From: Clostridiales bacterium
GTDB taxonomy: Bacteria; Bacillota; Clostridia; Lachnospirales; Lachnospiraceae
Assembly: GCA_012520815.1 (NCBI GenBank)
Contig: JAAYNM010000050.1
Coordinates: forward strand, 1-44,329
Direction of reading: 5' to 3'
Length of the DNA stretch: 44,329 nucleotides
This document shows positions 9,158 through 17,894 of this stretch, in pieces. The notes below the pieces were generated by a model that saw only the letters and a list, made by a program, of their open reading frames with translations, had not been told where the DNA came from and ran no database searches. Position numbers and translations under genes: made by a program. The stretch's first letter is position 1. Every line of letters begins with the position of its first letter.

Positions 9158-10633
9158 CTAGTTTGTTTTTCTCAATATAAAATGAATCGTGGTTCCTCTT
9201 CCTTGCTTTGAAGTAGCCCAAATCTTTCCACCATGAGCCTCCATAATTTTCCTTGCTATAGCAAGTCCAATGCCACTACCTCCTTGAGCAGAATTACGAG
9301 AAGCATCTGTCCTGTAAAATCTGTCAAATATATATGGCAACTCTGCAACACCTATACCTTTTCCGTTATCCTCCATCTCCACGTGAACAAATGTCTCTTC
9401 ATCTAAAATTCTAATAGCCACGAATTTTTCTTCTTTGTCCATATATTTAACGGAGTTGCTAGTAATATTATTGATAACACGCTTCAACTGTTCCGGATCT
9501 GCAAGAACCAAAACATCCGCTTCTACATAATTGATGTATGTCAGTTTAATTCCTCTGGCATCCAGATCTGTATTGATTTCCTCTACACAGTCATTAAAAT
9601 ATTCATCCAGGTTTAGTTTAACAAAATTGTATGGTATCTTGTTGCAATCAATCTTTGAATAAATCGTTAATTCACCTATCAACTTGTCCATATCATTGGC
9701 TTTATTGTAGATGGTTTTAATATACTTGTCCATCTTTTCAGGATTGTCTGCGACGCCATCCATAATACCCTCTACATAACCCTTAATTGCGGTAATAGGC
9801 GTCTTTAGGTCATGAGAAATATTGCTAATCAATTCCTTACTTTCTTCATCGCTTCTAATATTATCTTCAATGGATTCCTTTAAATGCCTTCTCATTTCCT
9901 CAAATGATTCGCACAATTCCCCAAACTCGTTATTTTTATGAGGGGAAATCGAGAAATCCAGGTTTCCTTGACTAATGTTGTTTGCAGCCGCCTTCAGCTC
10001 CTTAACAGGTCTTAATATACCTTTGTAAATCCAGAAAGTTAACACCACTGCTGTAAGCACTGTAATAATTGCTAATAGCATAACAAACCCAGCGATCATC
10101 TTCCTTATCTCTGGCAAGGAGTTATTTATCATCGAAACAATAAACACCGTACCCTCTGTTCCATCGGCACAGGTAAATATCTCGGGCTTAATCAAATACT
10201 GTGTGTTTCCACTTATATATAGGGTTTCATCAGTAATATTAGAATTTTCCCCATATGCAGGAATAATACTCTCTATACCAGCACAATCTTCACTTTTACC
10301 ATCAAAAATAATATTATCACCTTTTTTTACTATTAAGAAGGTATACTTGCCAGACAACGAAGAATTCAACCTCTCTAAGTATGAAATATCCTCTAACTGT
10401 TCTGGTGTATCCTTCTTAATATCTTGAATCTCATCTCTAACATTATTGGTAATGGAATCCAAAATACCCACAGAATTGTATAACTTTTCATAACTATTAA
10501 TCTCTATGTCGTATTTTGTCTCAATATCACTAATTTGGGCATTAACGATAAGTACAATCAATCCTAACATTAGGGTGATAGGAAATATGGCTATTATAAC
10601 AAACGAAATGATAATCTTTTTACTTAATCGCAA
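9158..10633 (-). CDS. Membrane sensor histidine kinase (HAMP-HisKA-HATPase)
   Basis: A 491-residue kinase starting at TTG 10633, with GAGGTAG about 8 bases upstream and no better ATG. Transmembrane helix 1 is at about residues 7-31, followed by an extracytoplasmic sensor of about 145 residues without a recognised domain. Helix 2 is near 179-203, then a HAMP linker. The HisKA motif NISHDLKTP carries phospho-His274. The ATPase domain has N box (NNITSNSVKY), G1 (DNGKGIG), F box (FDRFYR) and G2 (GGSGIGLA). It should phosphorylate the regulator encoded directly downstream. It lacks the PAS domain expected of WalK. Confidence 0.94.
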   Translation of the reverse strand: MRLSKKIIISFVIIAIFPITLMLGLIVLIVNAQISDIETKYDIEINSYEKLYNSVGILDSITNNVRDEIQDIKKDTPEQLEDISYLERLNSSLSGKYTFLIVKKGDNIIFDGKSEDCAGIESIIPAYGENSNITDETLYISGNTQYLIKPEIFTCADGTEGTVFIVSMINNSLPEIRKMIAGFVMLLAIITVLTAVVLTFWIYKGILRPVKELKAAANNISQGNLDFSISPHKNNEFGELCESFEEMRRHLKESIEDNIRSDEESKELISNISHDLKTPITAIKGYVEGIMDGVADNPEKMDKYIKTIYNKANDMDKLIGELTIYSKIDCNKIPYNFVKLNLDEYFNDCVEEINTDLDARGIKLTYINYVEADVLVLADPEQLKRVINNITSNSVKYMDKEEKFVAIRILDEETFVHVEMEDNGKGIGVAELPYIFDRFYRTDASRNSAQGGSGIGLAIARKIMEAHGGKIWATSKQGRGTTIHFILRKTN

Positions 10634-10747
10634 TATTAGCTACCTCTAATCTATAATATATACAAAGTATACAACATAAAGCTAGGTAATCACAGTAAAT
10701 AAAAGTAAACAAATATTAATTTTTTGTTAATTTTAGGTAGTTTCCCA

Positions 10748-10804
10748 CAAAAAAACTGACCTTTGATAAGTTGGATTTTCTAACTTACCTTGATCAGTTT
10801 TTTG
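10748..10804 (-). terminator. Terminator after metK
   Basis: AAAAAACTGA and TCAGTTTTTT form an outer stem of 10 bp and TAAGTT/AACTTA an inner one, with a T-run on the minus strand. It lies about 70 bases after the metK stop and also reads as a terminator on the plus strand. Confidence 0.8.
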
Positions 10805-10873
10805 CTTTATTCTATTTTATATTTCTATCTTCTATACATTTTTATATAAAATGTTTATTAGATTCATCTATTT

Positions 10874-12064
10874 TTATGCAAGATATTTCTTAAGATCATC
10901 CACCTTATCAAGTTTCTCCCAAGGAAGATCTAAATCATTACGTCCAAAATGTCCGTATGCCGCTGTTTGCTTATAGATAGGTCTTCTAAGGTCTAACATC
11001 TTGATAATTCCAGCTGGTCGTAAGTCAAAGTTCTCTCTGATAATTTCTACGATTTTTCCATCAGATAATTTACCTGTTCCAAATGTATCTACCATAACCG
11101 ATGTAGGGTGTGCCACACCAATTGCATATGATAACTGAATTTCACACTTTGATGCAATTCCTGCTGCAACTATATTTTTAGCAACGTAACGTGCTGCATA
11201 TGCTGCCGAACGGTCAACTTTTGTGCAATCCTTGCCCGAGAATGCACCACCACCGTGACGTGCATATCCGCCATAAGTATCAACAATGATCTTTCTTCCT
11301 GTAAGACCACTATCGCCGTTAGGCCCGCCGATTACAAATCTTCCGGTTGGATTTATAAAGTATTTTGTTTCCTCATTTACAAGCTCCACTGGTAAAATTG
11401 GGTCAAACACATACTTTTTAATATCGCTATGGATTTGTTCCTGAGTTACATCTTCATCATGCTGTGTCGATAATACTACCGCATTTAAATGAACTGGCTT
11501 TCCTGTCTCATCATATTCCACCGTTACCTGAGTCTTTCCATCTGGTCTTAAATATGGTAATGTACCATCTTTTCTAACCTCAGTAAGCCTTCTTGCAAGC
11601 TTATGAGCAAGGGCGATTGGATAAGGCATAAATTCCTCTGTTTCATTAGAAGCAAAGCCAAACATCATACCTTGATCACCAGCGCCTATAGCATCAAGTT
11701 CTGTATCTGTCATGGTATTTTCTTTAGCTTCAAGAGCTTTATCAACTCCCATAGCAATATCTGCTGACTGCTTGTCTAATGTTACCATTACTGCACAGGT
11801 ATTTGAATCAAATCCATATGCTGCATTGTTATATCCAATTTCATCCACTGTATCCCTAACGATTTTAGGTATATCAATATTGGCCTTAGATGTTATCTCT
11901 CCCATAACCATTACAAGTCCTGTTGTTGTACATGTTTCACAAGCAACTCTACTCATTGGGTCTTGAGCCATAAGGGCATCTAAAACTGCATCTGAAATAG
12001 CATCGCACATTTTATCTGGATGGCCTTCTGTAACAGATTCTGAAGTAAATAATAATTTTTCCAT
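10874..12064 (-). CDS. metK: S-adenosylmethionine synthetase
   Basis: Makes S-adenosylmethionine from methionine and ATP in the cytosol. The 396-residue length is standard. The ATG at 12064 is chosen because GGAG is upstream and the protein then begins with the family N-terminus [18 protein letters not shown]; the open frame extends further upstream only through the riboswitch leader. Signature motifs are [12 protein letters not shown] and [17 protein letters not shown] (methionine and phosphate binding). It is a single gene controlled by the SAM-I riboswitch in its leader, giving end-product feedback, and is closed by its own terminator. Confidence 0.97.
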   Translation of the reverse strand: MEKLLFTSESVTEGHPDKMCDAISDAVLDALMAQDPMSRVACETCTTTGLVMVMGEITSKANIDIPKIVRDTVDEIGYNNAAYGFDSNTCAVMVTLDKQSADIAMGVDKALEAKENTMTDTELDAIGAGDQGMMFGFASNETEEFMPYPIALAHKLARRLTEVRKDGTLPYLRPDGKTQVTVEYDETGKPVHLNAVVLSTQHDEDVTQEQIHSDIKKYVFDPILPVELVNEETKYFINPTGRFVIGGPNGDSGLTGRKIIVDTYGGYARHGGGAFSGKDCTKVDRSAAYAARYVAKNIVAAGIASKCEIQLSYAIGVAHPTSVMVDTFGTGKLSDGKIVEIIRENFDLRPAGIIKMLDLRRPIYKQTAAYGHFGRNDLDLPWEKLDKVDDLKKYLA

Positions 12065-12097
12065 TTCAATTCTCCTTTTTCTGATGAAATATGTTCT

Positions 12098-12113
12098 CAA
12101 GGCAAATGCCTTG
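12098..12113 (-). repeat. Second small hairpin between riboswitch terminator and metK
   Basis: CAAGGCA-AA-TGCCTTG is a 7-bp perfect inverted repeat immediately after the T-run of the riboswitch terminator and 34 bases before the metK ATG. It has no T-run of its own. It could stabilise the processed or read-through mRNA 5' end. Confidence 0.5.
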
Positions 12114-12114
12114 A

Positions 12115-12142
12115 AGAAAAAATAAGTCCGCAAAATGCGGAC
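12115..12142 (-). terminator. Riboswitch-controlled terminator of metK
   Basis: GTCCGC-ATTTT-GCGGAC on the minus strand, followed by TTATTTTTT. It lies about 20 bases after the 3' strand of the SAM-I aptamer P1 stem, the expected position for SAM-induced termination. Confidence 0.9.
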
Positions 12143-12163
12143 TCGATTGCAAGGTATCAAATC

Positions 12164-12256
12164 CTCTTATTGTTCGAATATCGCTCAGGTTGGCACCTTC
12201 CTATCGGGGTTGCCGGGCTTCATAGATCCTTGTATCTCCACCGCTCTGAATAAGAG
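12164..12256 (-). promoter_or_regulatory. SAM-I riboswitch (S-box) of metK
   Basis: The minus strand shows the S-box core: P1 strands CTCTTAT and ATAAGAG at the two ends, AGAGCGGTGGAG, the conserved ATGAAGCCCGGCAACC, and AAGGTGCCAA. These hold the kink-turn, pseudoknot and SAM pocket elements of the family. With SAM bound, the downstream terminator should form and metK should be off. Confidence 0.96.
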
Positions 12257-12284
12257 AAAAATATTAAATTGTCTAACTAACTGT

Positions 12285-12313
12285 ATGATATATCCAAGTA
12301 GATATATTGTCAA
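12285..12313 (-). promoter_or_regulatory. metK: Promoter of the metK riboswitch transcript
   Basis: Minus-strand TTGACA (12313-12308) and TATCAT (12290-12285) with a 17-base spacer. The predicted start near 12278 lies about 20 bases before the aptamer. The remaining gap to the murA stop (12314-12419) holds only AT-rich DNA with no clear terminator. Confidence 0.85.
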
Positions 12314-12419
12314 CTACTTTTTAATGATTATATCTCCACTAACTTTTTTGTTGTATTCACTTGCTATATCTATTAATTGGTTCTTCTAGTTCCTTCAATT
12401 GATTTTATGAATTGATATC

Positions 12420-13712
12420 TCAACCAACTTTAAGTTTGAACTTCTGAATTTCTTTGTCGCTGTCTACCATTTCAATCACAGCTCCTAACTTACGAAGCTT
12501 TTGCTCAAAACCTTCATATCCTCGCTGAATAAAATGAATGTCATCAATGATTGTAAATCCTTCAGCCGCAAGTCCTGCAATAACTAATGCCGCACCTGCT
12601 CGTAAATCAAGGGCATTTACCTGTGCACCTGTATATTTCTCAACGCCTTCTATTACGGCAATATTTCCTTCCACTCTAACGTTGGCGCCCATACACATAA
12701 GTTCGTCAACATACTTAAATCTATTTTCAAAAATGCTTTCCACAATTGTGCTAGTGCCTTCTGCCAGCGCTAATGCCACTCCTATCTGAGGTTGCATATC
12801 AGTTGGAAATCCTGGATAAGGAAGTGTCTTAACCTGAGTTGATACCAACTTACCATTGCTAATAACTCTTACTGCATCATCATATTCTTCAACACTACAT
12901 CCAATATCATAAAGCTTCGATGTGATAGCCTCTAAATGCTTTGGAATAACGTTTCTAACTAGAATATCTCCTCTAGTCACTGCTGCTGCAAACATAAATG
13001 TTCCAGCTTCAATTTGGTCAGGTATAACTGAATATTCACAACCGTGAAGTTTCTCCACACCTTTAATTTTAATAATATCTGTACCTGCACCCCTAATGTT
13101 TGCGCCCATACTGTTAAGCATATTGGCTACATCAACGATGTGAGGTTCTTTAGCTGCATTTTCAATAACTGTATTTCCATTTGCAAGGGTTGCTGCCAGC
13201 ATTACATTTATAGTAGCTCCTACAGAGACCACATCTAAATAAATATGACTTCCATGTAAGTCTGCTGCTTCAGTCTTAATCATTCCATATTCAATCTTCA
13301 CATCAGCTCCTAATGCCTTAAATCCCTTTATGTGCTGATCGATTGGACGACTGCCAATATTACATCCACCTGGAAGTGTTACCTCTGCCTTTTTAAACTT
13401 TCCAAGTAATGCACCAATAAGATAGTAAGATGCACGAATACGCTTTATATATTCATTATCTGCACATGTGGAATTAATGGTGCTACCATTAATTTTAACA
13501 CTATGCCTATCAATACGCTCAACACTAGCTCCTATCTCTGCAATCGCATCGATAAGAACATTAATGTCTCTAACGTCTGGAAGATTATCTATTAATACTG
13601 TTTCATCGGCCATAACTGCTGCCGCAAGAATTCCTAATGCCGCATTTTTTGCGCCACTAATATCGACTTCACCTACTAAGGCGTTTCCGCCTTTTACAAT
13701 GTATCTGTCCAT
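12420..13712 (-). CDS. murA: UDP-N-acetylglucosamine 1-carboxyvinyltransferase
   Basis: First committed step of peptidoglycan synthesis: transfers enolpyruvate from PEP to UDP-GlcNAc. A 430-residue EPSP-synthase-fold enzyme starting at ATG 13712, with GAGGTG upstream. The N-terminal [10 protein letters not shown] holds the conserved Lys-Asn pair. The flexible loop [11 protein letters not shown] carries the catalytic Cys117, so this enzyme is of the fosfomycin-sensitive type. [18 protein letters not shown] is the C-terminal family signature. It is next to an M23 wall hydrolase gene, but a terminator and a new promoter lie between them. Confidence 0.96.
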   Translation of the reverse strand: MDRYIVKGGNALVGEVDISGAKNAALGILAAAVMADETVLIDNLPDVRDINVLIDAIAEIGASVERIDRHSVKINGSTINSTCADNEYIKRIRASYYLIGALLGKFKKAEVTLPGGCNIGSRPIDQHIKGFKALGADVKIEYGMIKTEAADLHGSHIYLDVVSVGATINVMLAATLANGNTVIENAAKEPHIVDVANMLNSMGANIRGAGTDIIKIKGVEKLHGCEYSVIPDQIEAGTFMFAAAVTRGDILVRNVIPKHLEAITSKLYDIGCSVEEYDDAVRVISNGKLVSTQVKTLPYPGFPTDMQPQIGVALALAEGTSTIVESIFENRFKYVDELMCMGANVRVEGNIAVIEGVEKYTGAQVNALDLRAGAALVIAGLAAEGFTIIDDIHFIQRGYEGFEQKLRKLGAVIEMVDSDKEIQKFKLKVG

Positions 13713-13739
13713 TATACACCTCAATATTCAATTTAATAA

Positions 13740-13768
13740 TATATATTTAAGTCTGTCATAAATGTCTA
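13740..13768 (-). promoter_or_regulatory. murA: Likely murA promoter
   Basis: Minus-strand TAGACA (13768-13763) and TATATA (13745-13740) with 17 bases between them, 28 bases before the murA ATG. It begins directly after the terminator of the upstream M23 gene. Confidence 0.5.
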
Positions 13769-13774
13769 CTTCGT

Positions 13775-13814
13775 TTAAAAAATTCAAGGTATGTATTTTT
13801 GCATACATACCTTG
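13775..13814 (-). terminator. Terminator after the M23 endopeptidase gene
   Basis: CAAGGTATGTA and TACATACCTTG form an 11-bp perfect stem with an 8-base loop, then GAATTTTTTA on the minus strand. It is 32 bases after the stop codon. Confidence 0.85.
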
Positions 13815-13845
13815 ATTATATCACAACATTTTCATTTGTAAATCA

Positions 13846-15375
13846 TTAATATAAATAATTCAGTGGATTTACTCGGCTACCGCCTACAATAATTTCAAAA
13901 TGTAAATGTGGACCTGTACTATTTCCAGTATTTCCACTAAGACCAATAACTTCACCCTGAGATATTGACTGTCCGCATGAAACGTATAATCTGCTAAGGT
14001 GTGCATATCTAGTTTGTTTTCCATCAGGATGATTTATAAGAACAGTATAACCATAACTACCATTCCAGCCAGCCTCAACTATATATCCCGAAGATGATGC
14101 CATTACAGATGTACCTGTGCAACATGCATAGTCAATTCCACCATGCAGTCTTCCCCATCTAAATCCATAGTTGGAAGAAATATATCCTGCAGAAACTGGT
14201 CTGATATAAGTAGGGGGTGTCAATGTACCTACCTCGACTACTCTTGCAACCGCTTCCTGTGTAACCTTTTGTTCTAATATCTCTATATTTGTCTGTGTTC
14301 CATTTGTATACTGAATATTGGCTATAACCGCACGGTGTCCGCTGCTACCTTCATTGATAACATTGGAATAAGTAGTATACATACTATCATTTTTGATGTA
14401 TTCAACAGGAAGGTCAAAGTATTCCTCGTAAGATTTCTGCTTGGTCACAATAACTGAAAGTTCTGGTTCTGGGACTGTTACATTAATTAAATCACCAATT
14501 CTAATGTATGTTTCTTCTGAGTAGTCTGGATTCATTGCTAATAACTTCTCAAGAGTAAGCCCATAAGTCGCTGCTATCCCAGAGAGTGTATCGCCTGCCA
14601 CTACTTCGTATGTTTTATTAGCTTCTGTCTCTTTGGTTACCAATTCAACTGCATCTTCTAATTTCATTATATGCGTAGATGGCACATATGTTTCTGTTAT
14701 ATTAATATCTTCTGCAAAATCAATACTTACAATATGATCTGGCTCACTAAAAGCATTCTCTGGTACACTCTTTTCAATCTGTGCTTGTCCGTCTACTGCC
14801 AACATAACATTGTCTGTATGTCTTGCTAATGTATCTGCACTAATGATGTCATATGAAATACTTGAAAATCTAGAACTTTCATCATTGAATAGAACTGTAT
14901 CAAATTCATCTTCTTCATCATACTTAGCCTTTGCCGCTTCTAGAAGTTGTGTTACTTCATCTGCCGATGATAATGTAATGGTTAATCCATCAATATCTAC
15001 AACATATGCCTGCTGTTTTGTCTCAACTGTAGATTCTCTAAGAACTTGATAAATATTGTCCGTCAATGTATCTGCGTTGTCAGGCTTTCCGATAATAGCA
15101 TCTTGTTCGTAAAATACTAATTCACCTTCAATGTAAACCGCCTCTTTACTGTCACTCTCAAGACTTGTCCTTGCTGACAGATATGCCACGTTTGCATCTT
15201 CTATATCTTCACAGGTTCCAACCTTTACGCCGTTTAGTTCAACTATATATAATGAAGTATCCTTATCAGGAGCACCAAACCACGGAAAAGCCACTGCCAT
15301 TAAAATCATACTTATAACTGCTGATGTTATATAGGTAACCCTTATTCTCTTATTATATCTGGTTAACCTTGTCAT
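13846..15375 (-). CDS. Membrane-anchored LysM-G5-M23 peptidoglycan endopeptidase
   Basis: A 509-residue cell-wall hydrolase. The ATG at 15375 is preferred, with GGAGG 5 bases upstream. One N-terminal transmembrane segment (about residues 14-33) anchors it facing outward. After about 200 residues of unassigned domain come a LysM domain (YEVVAGDTLSGIAATYGL), a G5 domain (SVIVTKQKSYEEYFDLPVEY onward), and the M23 peptidase domain. Predicted zinc and catalytic residues are His411 and Asp415 (HGGID), His459 (YAH) and His490/His492 (HLHFE); all are present, so it should be active. It probably cuts peptide cross-links during growth. A WalR-like box lies upstream. Confidence 0.93.
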   Translation of the reverse strand: MTRLTRYNKRIRVTYITSAVISMILMAVAFPWFGAPDKDTSLYIVELNGVKVGTCEDIEDANVAYLSARTSLESDSKEAVYIEGELVFYEQDAIIGKPDNADTLTDNIYQVLRESTVETKQQAYVVDIDGLTITLSSADEVTQLLEAAKAKYDEEDEFDTVLFNDESSRFSSISYDIISADTLARHTDNVMLAVDGQAQIEKSVPENAFSEPDHIVSIDFAEDINITETYVPSTHIMKLEDAVELVTKETEANKTYEVVAGDTLSGIAATYGLTLEKLLAMNPDYSEETYIRIGDLINVTVPEPELSVIVTKQKSYEEYFDLPVEYIKNDSMYTTYSNVINEGSSGHRAVIANIQYTNGTQTNIEILEQKVTQEAVARVVEVGTLTPPTYIRPVSAGYISSNYGFRWGRLHGGIDYACCTGTSVMASSSGYIVEAGWNGSYGYTVLINHPDGKQTRYAHLSRLYVSCGQSISQGEVIGLSGNTGNSTGPHLHFEIIVGGSRVNPLNYLY

Positions 15376-15442
15376 ATTGACCTCCAAAATATCTTATATT
15401 TTCTTTTATATATTTTATTTCCATTATTTTCTTAATAACTTT

Positions 15443-15466
15443 GTAACAATTTTGTAACAATTTACA
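15443..15466 (-). promoter_or_regulatory. WalR-like (YycF) binding box upstream of the M23 gene
   Basis: On the minus strand TGTTAC-AAAAT-TGTTAC (15459-15443) fits the WalR consensus TGTWAH-N5-TGTWAH exactly. An extra TGTAAA half-site at 15466-15461 precedes it. It lies 67 bases before the ATG of an M23 wall hydrolase, the class of gene WalRK controls in Firmicutes. No walRK genes are in the window. Confidence 0.55.
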
Positions 15467-15501
15467 TTCTATCAGTAATAATGCCTTTTGTAAAGTACTT
15501 T

Positions 15502-15993
15502 TTATAACATTTTTACCAACTTTTCTATGGTTTCTTCTACGCTGCAACCCGTCTGGTCTACAACAATATCTGCGTATTTTTCATACAGAGGTATTCTCTC
15601 TTCATATAAACCTTTTAAGTCTTGTCCTTCTTTCAATACTACTCCACGCCCCTTTAAATTGCCTAATCTGCTGTCAATAGTATCGAAATCCACCTTTAAA
15701 TATACGACTCTTCCAATACTCTTTAAATGCTCCATAGCTTCTTTGCCATAAACCACGCTTCCTCCAGTTGCAACAACTGACCTCTCACATTGGATTTGGC
15801 TATTAACCCTATTCTCCACTTGAATAAAGCCTTCAACACCAACTTCAGCTATAATTTCTTTTAAAAGTTTTCCTTCCTCTTGTTGAATGAGTATATCCGC
15901 ATCTATAAATTGGTATCCAAGTATTTTCGCTAAAATAACGCCCGCTGTGCTTTTTCCCACTCCAGGCATTCCAATTAAAATGATATTATCCAT
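15502..15993 (-). CDS. aroK: Shikimate kinase
   Basis: Phosphorylates shikimate at the 3-hydroxyl with ATP, in the chorismate/aromatic amino acid pathway. A 163-residue P-loop kinase. The ATG at 15993 has GAGGT upstream; an upstream in-frame start at 16032 lacks one. Walker A is GMPGVGKST. FIDADILIQ carries the substrate-binding Asp, and VVATGGSVVY holds the GG shikimate-binding pair. A lid Arg lies in the LGNLKGRGVVLK region. It sits 94 bases after map and is probably in the same transcript. No other aromatic pathway genes are in the window. Confidence 0.9.
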   Translation of the reverse strand: MDNIILIGMPGVGKSTAGVILAKILGYQFIDADILIQQEEGKLLKEIIAEVGVEGFIQVENRVNSQIQCERSVVATGGSVVYGKEAMEHLKSIGRVVYLKVDFDTIDSRLGNLKGRGVVLKEGQDLKGLYEERIPLYEKYADIVVDQTGCSVEETIEKLVKML

Positions 15994-16087
15994 TTTATTA
16001 CCTCGCTTTTTCCAAAAAGTATTATATAACACCTCATAATGGGTTACAAGTTTTGTTTTTTATTTTTATCTATAAGTTAATCTTTAT

Positions 16088-16960
16088 TTAGTATGCCAGT
16101 ATCTCATATCCTGCTTCTGTCACCAACACTTGGATCTCCCACTGGGCTGATGGTTGTCCATCCACAGTATAAACCTCCCAATCGTTTTCATCATCTATAT
16201 AAATATCTGACGCTCCCATATTTATCATTGGCTCTATAGTGAATATCATTCCCGGAACCATTAACATTTCTGTGCCCTTTTTAGATACATAGCTTACCCA
16301 TGGGGCCTCGTGAAACTCCAAACCCACTCCATGTCCGCCAATCTCCTTTACTACTGTATAACCATTTTCTTTGGCAAAATCATTTATAGCTTGTCCCATA
16401 TCACCCAGAAATCCCCACGGCTTGACCTGATCTAATCCGACTTTAATACTTTCTTTCGTCACATCCACAAGTCTTTTTTTCTCTGGAGATACCTCCCCTA
16501 TACAATACATACGAGAGGAATCTGAGAAATATCCATTCAAAATTGTAGAAACATCTACGTTAATAATATCTCCATCTTTAAGTACAACATCCGCTGATGG
16601 GATCCCATGACATACTTGATTATTTACAGAAGTACATACGCTCTTTGGAAATCCCTCGTAATTTAGAGGTGCAGGAATCGCCCCGCGGCCAGTGGTTTCC
16701 TCATATACCCATCTATTTATATCTTCTGTAGAAACACCTGCTTTTATATGTTCCCCGACGTAATCTAGAACTGCAATATTAATCTTGCAACTTTCCTTAA
16801 TTCCTTGAATTTGCTGGGGAGTTTTAAGTAAGTTTCTGGCTGGCACTTCTGACCCTTTATTCTTAAATTCCACTATTTTTTCATCTATGTTACAATGACA
16901 CTTCTTATATTTCTTGCCGCTTCCACACCAACATACATCATTTCTTCCTAATTTTTCCAT
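16088..16960 (-). CDS. map: Type I methionine aminopeptidase with N-terminal SEC-C zinc motif
   Basis: Removes the initiator Met from new proteins. A 290-residue enzyme. Residues 1-27 hold a SEC-C motif (GRNDVCWCGSGKKYKKCHC), a zinc knuckle also found in SecA and likely to place the enzyme near the ribosome or translocon. The catalytic pita-bread domain follows: the active-site His in VCHGIPS, metal ligands in DVSTILNGYFSDSSR, GGHGVGLEFHE, and FTIEPMI, then the last Glu near QWEIQVLV. The SEC-C fusion is common in Clostridia. The ribosome site is weak (GAAAGAAG). The leader may start at an extended -10 at 17025-17033. Confidence 0.95.
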   Translation of the reverse strand: MEKLGRNDVCWCGSGKKYKKCHCNIDEKIVEFKNKGSEVPARNLLKTPQQIQGIKESCKINIAVLDYVGEHIKAGVSTEDINRWVYEETTGRGAIPAPLNYEGFPKSVCTSVNNQVCHGIPSADVVLKDGDIINVDVSTILNGYFSDSSRMYCIGEVSPEKKRLVDVTKESIKVGLDQVKPWGFLGDMGQAINDFAKENGYTVVKEIGGHGVGLEFHEAPWVSYVSKKGTEMLMVPGMIFTIEPMINMGASDIYIDDENDWEVYTVDGQPSAQWEIQVLVTEAGYEILAY

Positions 16961-17024
16961 AGTATTGATACTTCTTTCATTATATTTTTATTTATATTTT
17001 TTCATATGCTTTTTCACGAAACCA

Positions 17025-17033
17025 ATTATATCA
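17025..17033 (-). promoter_or_regulatory. map: Possible extended -10 element for map
   Basis: TGATATAAT on the minus strand matches TGN-TATAAT. The -35 region is poor, as is typical for extended -10 promoters. The predicted leader is about 57 bases. Confidence 0.4.
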
Positions 17034-17102
17034 CATTTTTTTCATTTTCTATAATTTTATAAATTTACTCACTTTTCTTTACCATTCCTAAGCCCGCTTA
17101 CG

Positions 17103-17131
17103 TTGACTTTTTATTTAAAACACTATATAAT
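17103..17131 (+). promoter_or_regulatory. pgsA: Promoter of pgsA
   Basis: TTGACT (17103-17108) and TATAAT (17126-17131) with a 17-base spacer. The predicted start near 17138 gives an 82-base leader. Confidence 0.85.
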
Positions 17132-17132
17132 C

Positions 17133-17213
17133 GACTTTGTTTGATATTTATATTTTTAATACTTAGAGTTTTAGGTATTTCCACTTCCTGTCAAATAATC
17201 CCAAACAAAGAGG
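17133..17213 (+). promoter_or_regulatory. Possible structured leader of pgsA
   Basis: CTTTGTTTG near the transcript start pairs perfectly over 9 bp with CAAACAAAG, which ends directly against the AGGT ribosome site of pgsA. The closed interior is about 57 bases and contains no known riboswitch pattern that I recognise. Folding could limit ribosome access. Confidence 0.3.
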
Positions 17214-17219
17214 TACATT

Positions 17220-17816
17220 ATGAGAGCTAAACCCAAAAAAGAAGATTTATTTACAATTCCCAATATACTTTGCTACATCCGCATCCTTCTAGTTCCTATT
17301 TTCATATGGGTGTTTTTACAGGAATGGTATTGGCAATCTGCCTTAGTTGCTATTATTGCTTCTATAACAGATATTGTAGATGGTTGGATTGCAAGAAAGT
17401 TTGATATGATTTCTGATTGGGGCAAGTTCATTGACCCTGTTGCAGATAAGCTTATGCAATTTGCCATGCTTACTGTATCTATAATTAAAGTTCCTTGGAT
17501 AATAATCCTCGTTATTGTTTTCGTTGTTAAAGAGTCAATTTTATTAGTTGTTGGTTTATTTATATATCACAAAGGCAAGAATTTAGATGGTGCTATATGG
17601 TGCGGTAAATTATGTACAGTAGTTTTAGATGTATCAATGCTTATGATTATTGCTTTCCCTATGGACTGGCTGACAGACAAGCTGGTATTTACACTTATCG
17701 GTGCTGTTCTAGCGTTTATGGCACTGTCGTTTGTAGTTTACCTAAATGAATATTTCAAGTTATATAAAGTTACTAAAAGCGAGAGTTTAATTGAAAAAAA
17801 GATTTCAAAGGAATAG
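17220..17816 (+). CDS. pgsA: CDP-diacylglycerol--glycerol-3-phosphate 3-phosphatidyltransferase
   Basis: Makes phosphatidylglycerol phosphate, the first step to phosphatidylglycerol and cardiolipin. A 198-residue integral membrane protein with several hydrophobic helices. The CDP-alcohol phosphotransferase motif D-G-x2-A-R-x8-G-x3-D-x3-D is complete, beginning VDGWIARKF and ending IDPVADK. AGGT lies 7 bases before the ATG. It has its own promoter and shares a bidirectional terminator with the convergent OLD-like gene. CDP-alcohol enzymes can differ in acceptor, but length and context favour PgsA. Confidence 0.92.
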   Translation: MRAKPKKEDLFTIPNILCYIRILLVPIFIWVFLQEWYWQSALVAIIASITDIVDGWIARKFDMISDWGKFIDPVADKLMQFAMLTVSIIKVPWIIILVIVFVVKESILLVVGLFIYHKGKNLDGAIWCGKLCTVVLDVSMLMIIAFPMDWLTDKLVFTLIGAVLAFMALSFVVYLNEYFKLYKVTKSESLIEKKISKE

Positions 17817-17825
17817 ATTTTTTAA

Positions 17826-17875
17826 AAATAGGTTGTAAGCTTTACTCCAAAGTAAAGTTTACAACCTATTTTTTT
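17826..17875. terminator. Bidirectional terminator between pgsA and the OLD-like gene
   Basis: A 21-bp stem with a single wobble (17826-17846 with 17851-17871) and a 4-base loop, flanked by A-runs and T-runs. It reads as an intrinsic terminator on both strands. Confidence 0.93.
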
Positions 17876-17894
17876 ATATAGAACGGGAGTCTTT

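Noticed and set aside
8459-10633. The two-component pair as WalRK
   Set aside because: The kinase has no PAS domain, the gene order is kinase-first, and no yycH, yycI or yycJ genes are near. It is a generic OmpR-type pair.
12135-12389. Forward-strand protein gene opposite the metK leader
   Set aside because: It lies over the SAM-I riboswitch and promoter on the other strand and has no ribosome site.
15353-15547. 64-residue frame between aroK and the M23 gene
   Set aside because: It overlaps both neighbours and the WalR-like box, with lysine-rich composition of no recognisable protein.
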